64,000 nt of DNA. Origin: Rubellimicrobium sp. CFH 75288. GTDB taxonomy: Bacteria > Pseudomonadota > Alphaproteobacteria > Rhodobacterales > Rhodobacteraceae. Location of the stretch: assembly GCF_009904055.1 (NCBI RefSeq), contig NZ_WYDP01000023.1, forward strand, positions 1 through 64,000, read 5' to 3'. A program made the position numbers and the translations under genes. How positions within the stretch are numbered: the first letter of the stretch is position 1; each line of letters starts with the position of its first letter. Below the pieces are notes generated by a model that worked only from the letters and a program-made list of their open reading frames with translations, ran no database searches and was not told where the DNA came from. Of the stretch, positions 8,465 to 18,356 are shown in pieces.

Positions 8465-9304
8465 ATGCCCACCGACCCCTCGCTCGACGCGCTGCGCCCG
8501 GCCATCGAGGCTGCCTGGGAGGTTCGCGACACGCTCTCGCCCGCCACCCGGGGCGAGGCGCGCGACGCCGTGGAGGCCGTGCTCGAGGCGCTGGACAGCG
8601 GGCGGCTGCGCGTGGCCGAGCGCGGGGCGGACGGAACCTGGACCGTCAACGGTTGGGCCAAGCAGGCCGTGCTGCTCAGCTTCCGGCTGCGCGCCATGGA
8701 GCCGATGGAGGGCGGCCCCCAGGGTTCGGTCTGGTGGGACAAGGTGGACAGCAAGTTCAAGGGCTGGGGGCCGGCCGAGTGGGAGCGGGCGGGCTTTCGC
8801 GCCGTGCCGGGCGCGATCGTGCGCCGCTCGGCCTTCGTGGGACGCGGCGCGGTGCTGATGCCGTGCTTCGTCAATCTCGGCGCCCATGTGGGCGAGGGGA
8901 CCATGGTGGACAGCTGGGCCACCGTCGGTTCCTGCGCGCAGATCGGCGCGAACGTGCACCTGTCGGGGGGCGTGGGGATCGGCGGCGTGCTCGAACCCAT
9001 GCAGGCCGCCCCCACGATCATCGAGGACAACTGCTTCATCGGCGCCCGCTCGGAGGTGGTGGAGGGCGTGATCGTGCGCGAGGGGGCGGTGATCGGGATG
9101 GGGGTGTTCCTCGGCCGCTCGACTCGGATCGTGGACCGCGCCACGGGGACGGTGAGCTATGGCGAGGTGCCGCCCTACAGCGTGGTGGTCGCAGGCTCGG
9201 TGCCCTCCTCGGGAGGGGTGCACCTCGCCTGCGCGGTGATCGTCAAGCGCGTGGACGCGGGCACGCGCGCCAAGACGGCGATCAACGACCTCCTGCGGGA
9301 CTGA
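8465..9304 (+). CDS. dapD: 2,3,4,5-tetrahydropyridine-2,6-dicarboxylate N-succinyltransferase
   Basis: DapD transfers a succinyl group from succinyl-CoA to tetrahydrodipicolinate in the succinylase branch of lysine and diaminopimelate synthesis (cytoplasmic trimer). The 279-residue length is typical. The C-terminal two thirds are a left-handed beta helix of hexapeptide repeats, with the conserved [20 protein letters not shown] and [10 protein letters not shown] segments. The helical N-terminal domain includes the [16 protein letters not shown] region. The ATG is preceded by GGGAGAG. The gene stands alone behind its own promoter and converges on a response regulator. Confidence 0.97.
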   Translation: MPTDPSLDALRPAIEAAWEVRDTLSPATRGEARDAVEAVLEALDSGRLRVAERGADGTWTVNGWAKQAVLLSFRLRAMEPMEGGPQGSVWWDKVDSKFKGWGPAEWERAGFRAVPGAIVRRSAFVGRGAVLMPCFVNLGAHVGEGTMVDSWATVGSCAQIGANVHLSGGVGIGGVLEPMQAAPTIIEDNCFIGARSEVVEGVIVREGAVIGMGVFLGRSTRIVDRATGTVSYGEVPPYSVVVAGSVPSSGGVHLACAVIVKRVDAGTRAKTAINDLLRD

Positions 9305-9313
9305 ACGCGGGTC

Positions 9314-9694
9314 TCACGCGTCCGCGGTCACGAGCCGGACCAGCGCCTCGCCGAGGTCGCGCTCCTGGAAGGGCTTCTGGACCAGCGCGGCCTCCTCGAA
9401 GCCCGCGGGCAGGCCGCTGGCGCCGTAGCCCGTGGCAAAGGCGAAGGGGACGCCGCGGGCGCGCAGCGCCTCGGCCACCGGGGCGGTGGTCTCGCCGGCC
9501 AGGTTGACGTCGAGGATGGCGGCATCGAGCCGCTCGGCCGTGGCCAAGTTCAGCGCCTCGGCCACCCGGCCGACCGGACCCACGACCGCAGCGCCGGCAT
9601 CCGACAGGATGTCCTCGATCAGCATGGCCACGATCACCTCGTCCTCCACGACGAGGATGCGCTTGCCGGCCAGTGCGACGCCCCAATCCGTCAC
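9314..9694 (-). CDS. Single-domain response regulator
   Basis: A receiver-only protein of 126 residues, with no output domain. The acidic pair lies in ILVVEDEV, the phosphoacceptor Asp in AAILDVNLAG, the switch Thr in FATGYG and the conserved Lys in LVQKPF. Such proteins relay phosphate or act through protein contacts. I chose the GTG at 9694, which follows GGGAGG by 6 bases and gives a standard receiver length; a longer open frame upstream is probably noise. No histidine kinase is nearby. An inverted repeat lies 50 bases upstream. Confidence 0.88.
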   Translation of the reverse strand: MTDWGVALAGKRILVVEDEVIVAMLIEDILSDAGAAVVGPVGRVAEALNLATAERLDAAILDVNLAGETTAPVAEALRARGVPFAFATGYGASGLPAGFEEAALVQKPFQERDLGEALVRLVTADA

Positions 9695-9743
9695 GCGTTG
9701 CCTCCCTCGCGGACGCGCGCGGCCCCTCGCCGCCGTCCGAAAA

Positions 9744-9762
9744 CGGAACATATCGTGTTCCG
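9744..9762. promoter_or_regulatory. Inverted repeat upstream of response regulator
   Basis: CGGAACA-TATCG-TGTTCCG, a perfect 7-base dyad around a 5-base centre, lies in the 119-base gap between plsY and the response-regulator gene. It is a plausible operator for the minus-strand receiver gene. There is no T-run beside it, so it is not a terminator. Confidence 0.45.
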
Positions 9763-9813
9763 GCACGGGCGCCAAGCGCGCAGGCGCCGCCTTCCGTCGG
9801 GGAAGGCAGGCTG

Positions 9814-10404
9814 TCAACGGCGCTGGCCGATCCGCGGCTCGGTCCCGTCCCGGAGGCGGGCGATGTTCGCCCTGTGCCGCCAGACGACCAGCAGCGCGGC
9901 CAGCCCGGCCGCGAGCGCGAGATCGGGCCGGCCCAGAAGCAGCGCCCAGACCGGGGACAGCGCCGCCGCGCCGAGCGCCCCGGCCGAGGAGATCCGCGTC
10001 AGCCCCGCGACGCCGAGCCAGCTCGCGCAGGCCAGGAGGCCCAGCACCGGCTGGAGCGCCAGCAGCATCCCCAGAAAGGTCGCCACGCCCTTTCCGCCGC
10101 GAAAGCCCAGCCAGACGGGAAAGCAGTGCCCCGCCATCGCGGCCGCTCCGGCCGCGAGCGCCGCGCCCTCGCCCCCCAGGGCGCGCGCGAGCAGGACCGC
10201 CGCCGCGCCCTTGCCCCCGTCGAGCAGAAGCGTGGCGAGGGCGGCGCCCCGGTGGCCCGTGCGCAGCACGTTGGTGGCCCCGATATTGCCCGACCCGACC
10301 TGCCGCAGGTCGCCCAGGCCCAGGGCCCGCGCGATCAGCAGTCCGAAGGGGACCGAGCCCAGCAGATAGCCGAGCGCGGCCCAGAGCAGGACAGCCCCCG
10401 TCAC
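9814..10404 (-). CDS. plsY: Glycerol-3-phosphate acyltransferase PlsY
   Basis: Inner-membrane enzyme of 196 residues that acylates glycerol-3-phosphate from acyl-phosphate, the first step of phospholipid synthesis. The three conserved cytoplasmic motifs are present: the N-terminal LLGSVPFGLLIAR, GSGNIGATNVLR with the glycerol-phosphate-binding residues, and GHCFPVWLGFRGGKGVAT. About five membrane segments are seen. The GTG start overlaps the stop of the dihydroorotase-like gene (GTGA), so the two are translationally coupled. The pyrC-like/plsY order is, to my recollection, common in Rhodobacteraceae. Confidence 0.95.
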   Translation of the reverse strand: MTGAVLLWAALGYLLGSVPFGLLIARALGLGDLRQVGSGNIGATNVLRTGHRGAALATLLLDGGKGAAAVLLARALGGEGAALAAGAAAMAGHCFPVWLGFRGGKGVATFLGMLLALQPVLGLLACASWLGVAGLTRISSAGALGAAALSPVWALLLGRPDLALAAGLAALLVVWRHRANIARLRDGTEPRIGQRR

Positions 10405-11684
10405 GGCGCATCCCCGAAGACCTGCCGCCCGCCGACCCAGGTGGCGCGCACCCGGCCCTGCAGCCGCGCCCCGTCGAAGGGGGTGTTGCGCGACTTGGAC
10501 CGGAGGGTGGCGCGGTCGAGGACAAAGGGGCGGTCGGGGTCGAACAGCACCAGATCCGCCGGCGCCCCCGCCGCGAGCCGCCCCGTGGGCAGCCCCAGGC
10601 GCCGCGACGGGTTGAGCGAGAGGGCCCGGAACAGGACGGGCAGGCTCAGCCGGCCCGCATGGACGAGGCGCAGCGCTGCGGGCAGCAGCGTCTCGAGCCC
10701 GACCGCGCCGGGGGCCGCGGCCTCGAAGGGCAGCCGCTTGCTTTCCTCGTCCTGCGGGCTGTGCCACGAGCAGAGCACGTCCAGAAGACCCGAGGCGAGG
10801 GCCTCCACGGCGGCCTCGCGGTCGGTTTCGGCCCGCAGGGGGGGGACGAGCTTGAAGAAGGTGCGGTAGCCGCCGATGTCGAGTTCGTTGAGCGTGACGT
10901 GATGGATCGAGACGCCGGCGGTGACGTCGAGCCCGCGCGCCTTGGCGCGCGCCAGCGCCTCCAGCGCGGGGGCGGTCGTGACCTGATGGGCATGGAGCGC
11001 CGCCCCCGCGGCCTCTGCCAGCGCGAGGTCCCGCTCGAGCCCGATCCGCTCGGCCACGGGCGGCGCCGAGGGCAGGCCCAGAAGCGTCGCGAAGGGTCCC
11101 GACGTGGCGGAGGCGCCCGTCGAGAGCCACGGGTCCTGCCCGTGCGTGCCCACCAGCGCGCCGAGGCCCCGCGCATAGGCCAGCGCCCGCGCCATCACGC
11201 GGCTGTCGGCCACCAGCCGGTCGGCATCGGTGAAGGCCACCGCGCCCGCGTCGCGCAGGAAGCCCATTTCCGCCATCTCGCGGCCCTCGCGGCCCTTGGT
11301 CAGCGCGGCCATGGGATGCAGGCGCACGGGGCAGCCCTCGGCCGCGCGGCGCAGGAGCCACTCGACCGCCTCGGGGCGGTCGAGCGCGGGCTCGGTGTCG
11401 GGGCGCGTCACGAGAGTGGTGACGCCGCCGGCCGCGGCCGCGAGCCCCGCGGTGCGGAGGCTCTCGCGGTGGCGCTCGCCCGGCTCGCCGATCTTGACGC
11501 CCCAATCCACGATGCCAGGGGCGAGGACGTGACCCTCGCCCTCCACCGTCGCGTCGAAGGTCCCCTCCGGCGGGGCTGGCAGGACGGCGGCGATGCGCCC
11601 GCCTTCGAGGACGAGGGCGCCGGGCCCCTCGCGCCCTGCTTCCGGGTCCACCAGGCGCACGTCCCGGATCAGCGTGCGGACCAT
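10401..11684 (-). CDS. Dihydroorotase homologue lacking catalytic residues (PyrX/PyrC'-like)
   Basis: A 427-residue protein of the dihydroorotase/amidohydrolase fold. In active type I enzymes the first metal motif is D-x-H-x-H; here residues 60-64 read DWGVK, with both His missing. The catalytic Asp of the TDHAP motif is also gone (SWHSPQ). The later His residues survive in GTHGQDP and LHAHQVTT, and substrate-loop features such as GAVGLETLLP remain. Non-catalytic dihydroorotases (PyrX/PyrC') are known as structural partners of aspartate carbamoyltransferase; that role is the best guess here. pyrB is not adjacent. The start at 11684 follows GGGAGGGG. Confidence 0.85.
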   Translation of the reverse strand: MVRTLIRDVRLVDPEAGREGPGALVLEGGRIAAVLPAPPEGTFDATVEGEGHVLAPGIVDWGVKIGEPGERHRESLRTAGLAAAAGGVTTLVTRPDTEPALDRPEAVEWLLRRAAEGCPVRLHPMAALTKGREGREMAEMGFLRDAGAVAFTDADRLVADSRVMARALAYARGLGALVGTHGQDPWLSTGASATSGPFATLLGLPSAPPVAERIGLERDLALAEAAGAALHAHQVTTAPALEALARAKARGLDVTAGVSIHHVTLNELDIGGYRTFFKLVPPLRAETDREAAVEALASGLLDVLCSWHSPQDEESKRLPFEAAAPGAVGLETLLPAALRLVHAGRLSLPVLFRALSLNPSRRLGLPTGRLAAGAPADLVLFDPDRPFVLDRATLRSKSRNTPFDGARLQGRVRATWVGGRQVFGDAP

Positions 11685-11707
11685 CCTGCCCCTCCCTGTC
11701 CCGCCCC

Positions 11708-11737
11708 CCTCTAGCCCCGGCCGCGGCGGGGCGGCAA
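11708..11737 (-). promoter_or_regulatory. Predicted promoter of dihydroorotase-like gene and plsY
   Basis: Minus-strand TTGCCG (11732-11737), 18-base spacer, TAGAGG (11708-11713). The leader would be about 17 bases. It abuts the 3' end of the upstream exported-protein gene. Confidence 0.45.
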
Positions 11738-11742
11738 GGGGA

Positions 11743-12288
11743 TCAGCCGCGGGGCTGGAGGAGAGGCGGAGCCGGGGGCAGGGCGCTGAGCAGGGCAGGC
11801 GCCTGGCAGCCGGGATCGGCGGGCGGCGTGGGCTGGGCGATGAAGGGCGTGGCGGGGGGGACGCCCGATTCCTCCACCCAGCGGCCATCGAGGCAGAAAT
11901 CCTGCGCGTAGTTGCCCGCATTGAAGCCGAAGCGTCCCTCGCCGCAATCGGTGGCCGTGCCGTCCGCGTTCCAGCCCTGGTCGAAGGGGCCCGGAACCTC
12001 GCCATTGGTGGGAAAGTGCCAGTCGCGCGGGAAGTAGCGCAGGTACCAGGTGTCGCCCGGCTCGCGCGTGGCCATGTCCCAGCTGCCGATGACCTCGCCG
12101 TGGAGATAGCCCACGATGCGGAAGGCCGTGACGTCCCTCTCGGTGATCATGTCCGCCTCGCGCAGCGCGTCCGGAAACTCCATCGTGCCGGTCATGGAAT
12201 AGCCGTTCGCGCCCAGCCAGCAGAAATGCACCGTCGCCGCCGGCGCGGGCGAGGCGAGAAGCGCGAGACCGAGGGCCGCCCGGATCAT
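11743..12288 (-). CDS. Exported protein of unknown function
   Basis: A 181-residue protein with a clear Sec signal peptide (hydrophobic residues 4-15, cleavage near SPAPA). The mature part contains several aromatic-rich stretches (WYLRYFPRDWHFPTNG) and four Cys, two of them in CGEGRFGFNAGNYAQDFCLDG, suggesting disulfide bonding in the periplasm. The tail is Pro/Leu-rich. I do not recognise the family. Its ATG overlaps the folC stop (ATGA), so it is expressed with folC although no functional link is evident. Confidence 0.7.
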   Translation of the reverse strand: MIRAALGLALLASPAPAATVHFCWLGANGYSMTGTMEFPDALREADMITERDVTAFRIVGYLHGEVIGSWDMATREPGDTWYLRYFPRDWHFPTNGEVPGPFDQGWNADGTATDCGEGRFGFNAGNYAQDFCLDGRWVEESGVPPATPFIAQPTPPADPGCQAPALLSALPPAPPLLQPRG

Positions 12289-13550
12289 TCCCACTCCCTC
12301 AGGACGTGGCCGGCAAGGTAGAGCGAGCCGCAGATCAGCACCCGGCCCGCGCCGTGGGCCGCGGCCGCGCGCACCGCCGCCTCGACCGAGGGGGCGGTCC
12401 CGGCGCGCAGACCCGCCGCCTCCGCATGCGCGGCCGTCTCCTCCGCCGGCAGGGTGTTGGCCTCGCCGGGGATGGAGACGGCCCAGAGCCGGTCGGCCAC
12501 CGCGGCCAGCGGGCGCAGGAATCCCCCCACATCCTTGGTCCGCAGCATCCCCGCGACGAGGTGGACAGGCCGCGGCGGCATCCGGCGCAGCGTGGCGGCC
12601 AGCGCCTCTCCCGCAGCCGGGTTGTGCCCGCCGTCGAGCCACAGCTCCGCCGGCCCGGCCAGAGCGGCAAGGGACCCTCGCAGCCGCTGCATCCGCGCGG
12701 GCCATTCGGCGCGCGACACCGCCGCCTCCGGGTCGCCCTCGCCCAGGACGCGCAGGGCGGCGACGGCCGTGCCCGCATTCACGATCTGGTGGGGCCCGGG
12801 CAGGTTGGGCAGGGGCAGGTCCAGAAGCCCGCGCTCGTCCTGATAGACGAGGCGGCCGCGGCTTTCCTCGGCCACCCATTGCTCGCCCCAGGCATGGAGC
12901 GGCGCGCCCAGACGCTCGGCCCGCGCGGCGATCACGGCCATGGCCTCGGGGTGCTGGCGGGCGACCACGACGGGGACGCGGCGCTTGATGATCCCGGCCT
13001 TCTCGCCCGCGATCGCGCCCAGCGTGTCGCCCAGATATTGCTGGTGGTCCATGTCCACGGGGGTGATGACCGACAGGCGCGGGACGACCACGTTGGTCGC
13101 GTCGAGCCGCCCGCCCAGTCCCACCTCGAGCAGCGTCCAGTCCGCCGCCTCCTCGGCGAAGGCCAGAAAGGCCGCGCAGGTGGTGATCTCGAAGAAGGTG
13201 ATCGGCGCCTCGCCGTTGGCCTCCATGCAGCGGTCGAGCACGGCCGACAGCCGCTCCTCGGCGATCAGGCGGCCCGCGAGGCGGATGCGCTCGTGGAAGC
13301 GGGCCAGATGGGGCGAGGTATAGGCGTGGCAGACCCGGCCCCTTGCCTCGAGGCCCGCGCGGATCATGGCCAGCGTCGAGCCCTTGCCGTTCGTGCCCGC
13401 CACGTGGACGACGGGGGGCAGCCGCGCCTCGGGATGGCCGAGCGCGGCGAGCAGACGCTCCACCCGCTCGAGCGTCAGGTCGATGATCTTCGGATGGAGC
13501 GCCGTCATCCGCTCGAGCAGCGCGTCCGAGGCGGCACGGGGCAGGGTCAC
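12285..13550 (-). CDS. folC: Bifunctional dihydrofolate/folylpolyglutamate synthase
   Basis: Cytoplasmic Mur-ligase-type enzyme of 421 residues that adds glutamate to dihydropteroate and to folates. The ATP-binding loop GTNGKGST lies at residues 52-59. Further family motifs follow: TSPHL, FFEITTCAAFLAF, EVGLGGRLDATNVV and ITPVDMDHQQYLG. The C-terminal ligand-binding domain carries WLDGGHNPAAG. It lies 33 bases downstream of accD in the same direction, the accD-folC order seen in many bacteria. Its stop overlaps the start of a small exported-protein gene. Confidence 0.96.
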   Translation of the reverse strand: MTLPRAASDALLERMTALHPKIIDLTLERVERLLAALGHPEARLPPVVHVAGTNGKGSTLAMIRAGLEARGRVCHAYTSPHLARFHERIRLAGRLIAEERLSAVLDRCMEANGEAPITFFEITTCAAFLAFAEEAADWTLLEVGLGGRLDATNVVVPRLSVITPVDMDHQQYLGDTLGAIAGEKAGIIKRRVPVVVARQHPEAMAVIAARAERLGAPLHAWGEQWVAEESRGRLVYQDERGLLDLPLPNLPGPHQIVNAGTAVAALRVLGEGDPEAAVSRAEWPARMQRLRGSLAALAGPAELWLDGGHNPAAGEALAATLRRMPPRPVHLVAGMLRTKDVGGFLRPLAAVADRLWAVSIPGEANTLPAEETAAHAEAAGLRAGTAPSVEAAVRAAAAHGAGRVLICGSLYLAGHVLREWE

Positions 13551-13583
13551 CGGACGGGCCTCGGCGGGATCACGGGGGCGGCC

Positions 13584-14504
<921 letters not shown>

Positions 14505-14535
14505 GCGCGCGGGCTCCGTTGGGGCTCGGGAGGCG

Positions 14536-14564
14536 GAGATAAGCAAGCGGCGGGCCGGATGCAA
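14536..14564 (-). promoter_or_regulatory. Predicted promoter of accD-folC
   Basis: Minus-strand TTGCAT (14559-14564), 17-base spacer, TATCTC (14536-14541). Predicted leader about 25 bases. It lies back to back with the ilvD promoter. Confidence 0.55.
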
Positions 14565-14613
14565 TCGACCGGGTCCTCGGCCCCTCCGGCCCGGCGCCCC
14601 TCCGCGCCCGCCC

Positions 14614-14642
14614 TTGCCGCCTCTCCGCCCCGCCTCTATCCC
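14614..14642 (+). promoter_or_regulatory. Predicted promoter of ilvD
   Basis: TTGCCG (14614-14619), 17-base spacer, TATCCC (14637-14642). Predicted leader about 19 bases. The leader is too short for an attenuator peptide. Confidence 0.55.
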
Positions 14643-14667
14643 TGCCCGGAGCCAGAGGGGGAGAGCC

Positions 14668-16398
14668 ATGAACCAGCGCTTCGACAAGTCGCGCCTGCCC
14701 AGCCGCCACGTGACCGAGGGGCCCTCGCGCGCGCCGCACCGGTCCTACTTCTACGCCATGGGCCTGACCGAGGAGGAGATCCACCAGCCCCTCGTCGGCG
14801 TGGCGACCTGCTGGAACGAGGCCGCCCCCTGCAACATCGCGCTCAATCGCCAGGCGCAGGTGGTCAAGCTCGGCGTCAAGAAGGCCCGCGGCACCCCGCG
14901 TGAGTTCACCACGATCACCGTCACCGACGGCATTGCCATGGGCCACGAGGGGATGCGCTCCTCGCTCGCCAGCCGCGACGCGATCGCCGACACGGTGGAG
15001 CTGACCATGCGCGGGCATTGCTACGACGCGCTGGTGGGGCTCGCGGGCTGCGACAAGTCGCTGCCGGGCATGATGATGGCGATGGTCCGCCTCAACGTGC
15101 CTTCCGTCTTCATCTATGGCGGCTCCATCCTGCCGGGGCGCTACCAGGGCCGCGACATCACCGTGCAGGACCTGTTCGAGGGCGTGGGCAAGGTCCAGGC
15201 CGGCGCCATGTCCGAGGCCGAGCTGGAGATCATGGAGCGCGTGGCCTGTCCGTCCTCGGGCGCCTGCGGGGCGCAGTACACGGCCAACACCATGGCCTGC
15301 GTCAGCGAGGCGATCGGGCTCGCGCTGCTCAACTCCTCGGGCGCGCCCGCTCCCTACGAGAGCCGCGACGCCTTCTGCGAGGCCTCGGGCGAGGCGGTGA
15401 TGCGCCTTCTGGAGAAGAACATCCGCGCCCGCGACATCGTCACCCGCCAGAGCCTGGAGAATGCCGCCCGCGTGGTGGGCTGCACCGGGGGATCGACCAA
15501 CGCGGCGCTGCACCTGCCGGCCATCGCGCACGAGGCGGGCATCCCCTTCGACCTCTTCGACGTCGCCGACATCATGCGCGACACGCCCTATTTCGTGAAC
15601 CTGCGCCCCGGCGGCCAGTATGTCGCCAAGGATCTCTGGGAGGTGGGCGGCGTCCCCGTGGTGATGAAGGAACTGGCCAAGCTCGGCCTTCTGCACCTCG
15701 ACTGCCTGACCGCCTCGGGCCGCACGCTGGGCGAGGAGCTCGAGGAGATCCGGGGCGAGGCCGACGGCCGCGTGATCCATCCGGCCGCCACCCCGATCAC
15801 GCCGACCGGCGGGGTCGTGGGGCTGAAGGGCAACCTCGCCCCCGACGGGGCCATTGTGAAGGTCGCGGGCATGAGCCCCGAGGAGCAGGTCTTCACCGGC
15901 CCGGCGCGCGTCTTCGAATGCGAGGAGGAGGCCTTCGAGGCGGTGCGCGCGCGCGCCTACCGCGAGGGGGAGGTGCTGGTGATCCGCAACGAGGGCCCTG
16001 CCGGGGGGCCGGGCATGCGCGAGATGCTGGCGACCACGGCCGCCATCTCGGGACAGGGGATGGGAAAGAAGGTCGCGCTCATCACCGACGGGCGCTTCTC
16101 GGGCGCGACGCGGGGCTTCTGCGTGGGCCATGTGGGACCCGAGGCCGCGCATGGCGGGCCCATCGCGCTGCTGCGCGACGGGGACATGATCACCATCGAC
16201 GCGATCCGGGGCGAGCTGTCGGTGGCGCTGTCGGACGAGGAGCTGGAGGCGCGCCGCCGCGAATGGAGCGGGCCGCGGCCCACCCCCTACACGTCGGGCG
16301 CGATCTGGAAGTTCGCCCGCCTTGTGGGATCGGCCCGCTACGGGGCCGTCACCCATCCCGGCGCGGCGGGCGAGTCGCATGTCTATGCGGATCAGTAG
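14668..16398 (+). CDS. ilvD: Dihydroxy-acid dehydratase
   Basis: IlvD, 576 residues, dehydrates the dihydroxy acids in the valine, isoleucine and pantothenate pathways and needs an iron-sulfur cluster. Cluster-binding Cys motifs are visible: [21 protein letters not shown] and [16 protein letters not shown]. The C-terminal domain has GPAGGPGM and [18 protein letters not shown]. The ATG is preceded by GGGGGAGAG. An in-frame extension upstream has no homology and no better start. It stands alone behind its own promoter. Confidence 0.97.
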   Translation: MNQRFDKSRLPSRHVTEGPSRAPHRSYFYAMGLTEEEIHQPLVGVATCWNEAAPCNIALNRQAQVVKLGVKKARGTPREFTTITVTDGIAMGHEGMRSSLASRDAIADTVELTMRGHCYDALVGLAGCDKSLPGMMMAMVRLNVPSVFIYGGSILPGRYQGRDITVQDLFEGVGKVQAGAMSEAELEIMERVACPSSGACGAQYTANTMACVSEAIGLALLNSSGAPAPYESRDAFCEASGEAVMRLLEKNIRARDIVTRQSLENAARVVGCTGGSTNAALHLPAIAHEAGIPFDLFDVADIMRDTPYFVNLRPGGQYVAKDLWEVGGVPVVMKELAKLGLLHLDCLTASGRTLGEELEEIRGEADGRVIHPAATPITPTGGVVGLKGNLAPDGAIVKVAGMSPEEQVFTGPARVFECEEEAFEAVRARAYREGEVLVIRNEGPAGGPGMREMLATTAAISGQGMGKKVALITDGRFSGATRGFCVGHVGPEAAHGGPIALLRDGDMITIDAIRGELSVALSDEELEARRREWSGPRPTPYTSGAIWKFARLVGSARYGAVTHPGAAGESHVYADQ

Positions 16399-16470
16399 TG
16401 GCCGCCCGCAGCCGGGGCGTTTCCGTTTCGTTAACGATTCGATGCTATAGTGGCCGCGAATCGGGGGCGG

Positions 16471-17262
16471 ATGATGGCCGGCGGGGCAGGGGGGCGCGTG
16501 TGGTCGGCGGTGCTCGATCGCGCGGCGGTGGCGCGGTGGACGCGCGCCGGCCGACAGGTCTCGTCGGCCGAACTGTCGGCGCTGCGGCGCGATCTGGCGC
16601 AGGCTCATGTCCTGCGCCACCGGCTCGAGGAGTTTCTGGCCGCGGGCGAGGACCGTCTGGCCCTGCCCCGGATCGGCTCGCAGGCCTTTGCCCGCCCGGC
16701 GGGGACTGATTGGGCCTGGCGGCCCAGGCTCTGGCGCGGGCCCTTGGCGCGGAAGGGAGTGGCAGCCGTGGAGACGCGCACCCGCATCGGGGACGAGGCG
16801 ACGCTCTTTCACGACTGCGCGGTGAGCGAGATCACCCTGCGGCAGATCCGCAACAGCCGCGAGGCGGATCTGGCTCCCTTCGGGCTGCGCTTCGACGTGT
16901 TCCGCTTCGACGGCACCTATCTCGCGCTTGCCATCGACCTGCCGGCGGCCGCCTGCGCGGGGCTGGGGCGGCGCCATCTGATCCGTCTCGGGGTGGGGGT
17001 CGAGATGGAAAAGCCGCTGGAGATCTTTGCGCGCCTGAACATCCGCCACGGACCCAACACCGAGCAGATCGTGCGCGAGCTGCCGCTGCACCTGCCGCCG
17101 CCCCACGACGATGTGGGGGTGGAATTCGACCTCGCCTATACCCGCCTCAACGAGAAGCGCGTGGAGCGGATGTGGCTCGACCTGATCCTCGAGGGGCCGC
17201 AGATGAACCAGGTGACGCTGCGCGACCTGACCTTCGCCCGCTATCCGAGGGCGGACCTGTGA
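16471..17262 (+). CDS. Conserved Rhodobacterales protein of unknown function (DUF6478-like)
   Basis: A 263-residue soluble protein without signal peptide or membrane helix. It contains a motif-rich central part (DCAVSEITLRQIRNSREADL, FDVFRFDGTYLALAIDLP) and a C-terminal LDLILEGPQMNQVTLRDL segment. From memory this matches the family annotated DUF6478 in Rhodobacteraceae; I could not verify it. A strong TATAGT -10-like box (16446-16451) precedes the ATG. It is followed by a GTGA overlap with the next unknown gene, and the two probably work together. Confidence 0.75.
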   Translation: MMAGGAGGRVWSAVLDRAAVARWTRAGRQVSSAELSALRRDLAQAHVLRHRLEEFLAAGEDRLALPRIGSQAFARPAGTDWAWRPRLWRGPLARKGVAAVETRTRIGDEATLFHDCAVSEITLRQIRNSREADLAPFGLRFDVFRFDGTYLALAIDLPAAACAGLGRRHLIRLGVGVEMEKPLEIFARLNIRHGPNTEQIVRELPLHLPPPHDDVGVEFDLAYTRLNEKRVERMWLDLILEGPQMNQVTLRDLTFARYPRADL

Positions 17263-17639
17263 GGGGCGAGGAGGCCGTCTCGCCCCGGCTCGTGCCGCTC
17301 CGTCTCGCCGGGGGCATGTGGGAGGGACTCTGGGAGGGCGCGGACCCTCCGCGGCTCGTGGCCAGCCACACGGGCATCCCGCTTCCGCCGCCCGAAGCCG
17401 CGGAAACCGAAGGGGGCTGGCTGGTCCGCCTCCGCCTGCCGGTCGAGCTGATCGCGGAGGGCGTGCAGACGGTCGTCATCGCCGATGCCGGGACGGGAGG
17501 GACGCTCGCCCGCATCACCCTCGTGGCAGGCGAGGTCCTTGCCGACGACCTGCGCGCGGAGATCGACCTGCTGCGGGCCGAGCTCGACATGCTCAAGCGG
17601 GCCTTCCGCCGCCACTGTCTCGAGACCGGCGGCGCCTGA
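17259..17639 (+). CDS. Conserved hypothetical protein with C-terminal coiled coil
   Basis: A 126-residue acidic protein. The middle reads as a beta-rich segment (GGWLVRLRLPVELIAEG, VVIADAGTGGTLARITLVAG), and the end is a predicted coiled coil with Leu heptads (EIDLLRAELDMLKRAFRRH). It starts with GTG overlapping the previous stop (GTGA), indicating translational coupling to the DUF6478-like protein. I do not recognise a domain. Its TGA directly abuts the stop of the convergent YggS gene, forming TGATCA. Confidence 0.7.
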   Translation: MRGEEAVSPRLVPLRLAGGMWEGLWEGADPPRLVASHTGIPLPPPEAAETEGGWLVRLRLPVELIAEGVQTVVIADAGTGGTLARITLVAGEVLADDLRAEIDLLRAELDMLKRAFRRHCLETGGA

Positions 17640-18356
17640 TCAGCGGCGTGCGCCGAACAGCGCGCTGCCCACGCGCACATGGGTCGCCCCCTCGGCGACG
17701 GCGGCCTCGAAGTCGCCGCTCATGCCCATGGACAGCCAGGGCAGTCCCTCGGTCTCCGCGATGGAGCGCAAAAGGCGGAAATGGGGGCGGGGATCGGCGC
17801 CGTCCGGGGGAATGGCCATGAGACCGCGCAGCGGCAGGCCCAGCCGCCGGACAAGCGCGACGAGCCCGGCCGCGTCCTCGGGCGCCACGCCGGCCTTCTG
17901 CGGCTCGCGGCCCGTGTTGACCTGCACCAGCAGGTCGGGGCAGGAACCCCTCTCGTCGGCGAGGCGCGCCAGAGTCTCGGCCAGGCGCGGGCGGTCGAGG
18001 CTGTGGATGGCGTCGAACAGGGCCATCGCCGCGCGCGCCTTGTTGGTCTGAAGAGGCCCCACGAGGTGCAGCGCCACGCCGGCATACCGGCTCCGCAAAC
18101 CGTCCGCCCCGTCCCAGCGGGATCGCGCCTCCTGCACGCGGTTCTCGCCGAACAGGCGGTGGCCGGCCTCGAGCACGGCGCGCACACGCTCGCATGGCTG
18201 TTCCTTGGAGACCGCCACAAGCGCGACCGATCCGGGGGGGCGGCCGGCCGCGGCCTCGGCCGCCCGCAGCCGCGCGAGAACCGCTGCCAGACCCCGTGCC
18301 GAACCCGTTTCGTCCAACGTCCCGAACCCCCTTGCCGCGCCGCCTTCGCGCTCCAT
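17640..18356 (-). CDS. YggS-family pyridoxal phosphate-binding protein
   Basis: A 238-residue PLP-homeostasis protein with the alanine-racemase-like TIM barrel but no known catalytic activity (YggS/PLPBP family). The PLP Lys lies in VALVAVSKEQP, followed by FGENRVQEA, LHLVGPLQTNKA, VQVNTGREPQKAG and MGMSGDFEAAVAEGATHVRVG. The ATG at 18356 gives an N-terminal extension of about 20 residues; the true start could be slightly later. A TTGACC box sits upstream but lacks a recognisable -10 partner. Confidence 0.93.
   Translation of the reverse strand: MEREGGAARGFGTLDETGSARGLAAVLARLRAAEAAAGRPPGSVALVAVSKEQPCERVRAVLEAGHRLFGENRVQEARSRWDGADGLRSRYAGVALHLVGPLQTNKARAAMALFDAIHSLDRPRLAETLARLADERGSCPDLLVQVNTGREPQKAGVAPEDAAGLVALVRRLGLPLRGLMAIPPDGADPRPHFRLLRSIAETEGLPWLSMGMSGDFEAAVAEGATHVRVGSALFGARR

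Noticed and set aside
9744-9762. EcfG (general stress sigma) promoter, suggested by GGAAC on both strands.
   Set aside because: Neither strand has CGTT at 16-17 bases after GGAAC, so the sequence is better described as an inverted repeat.
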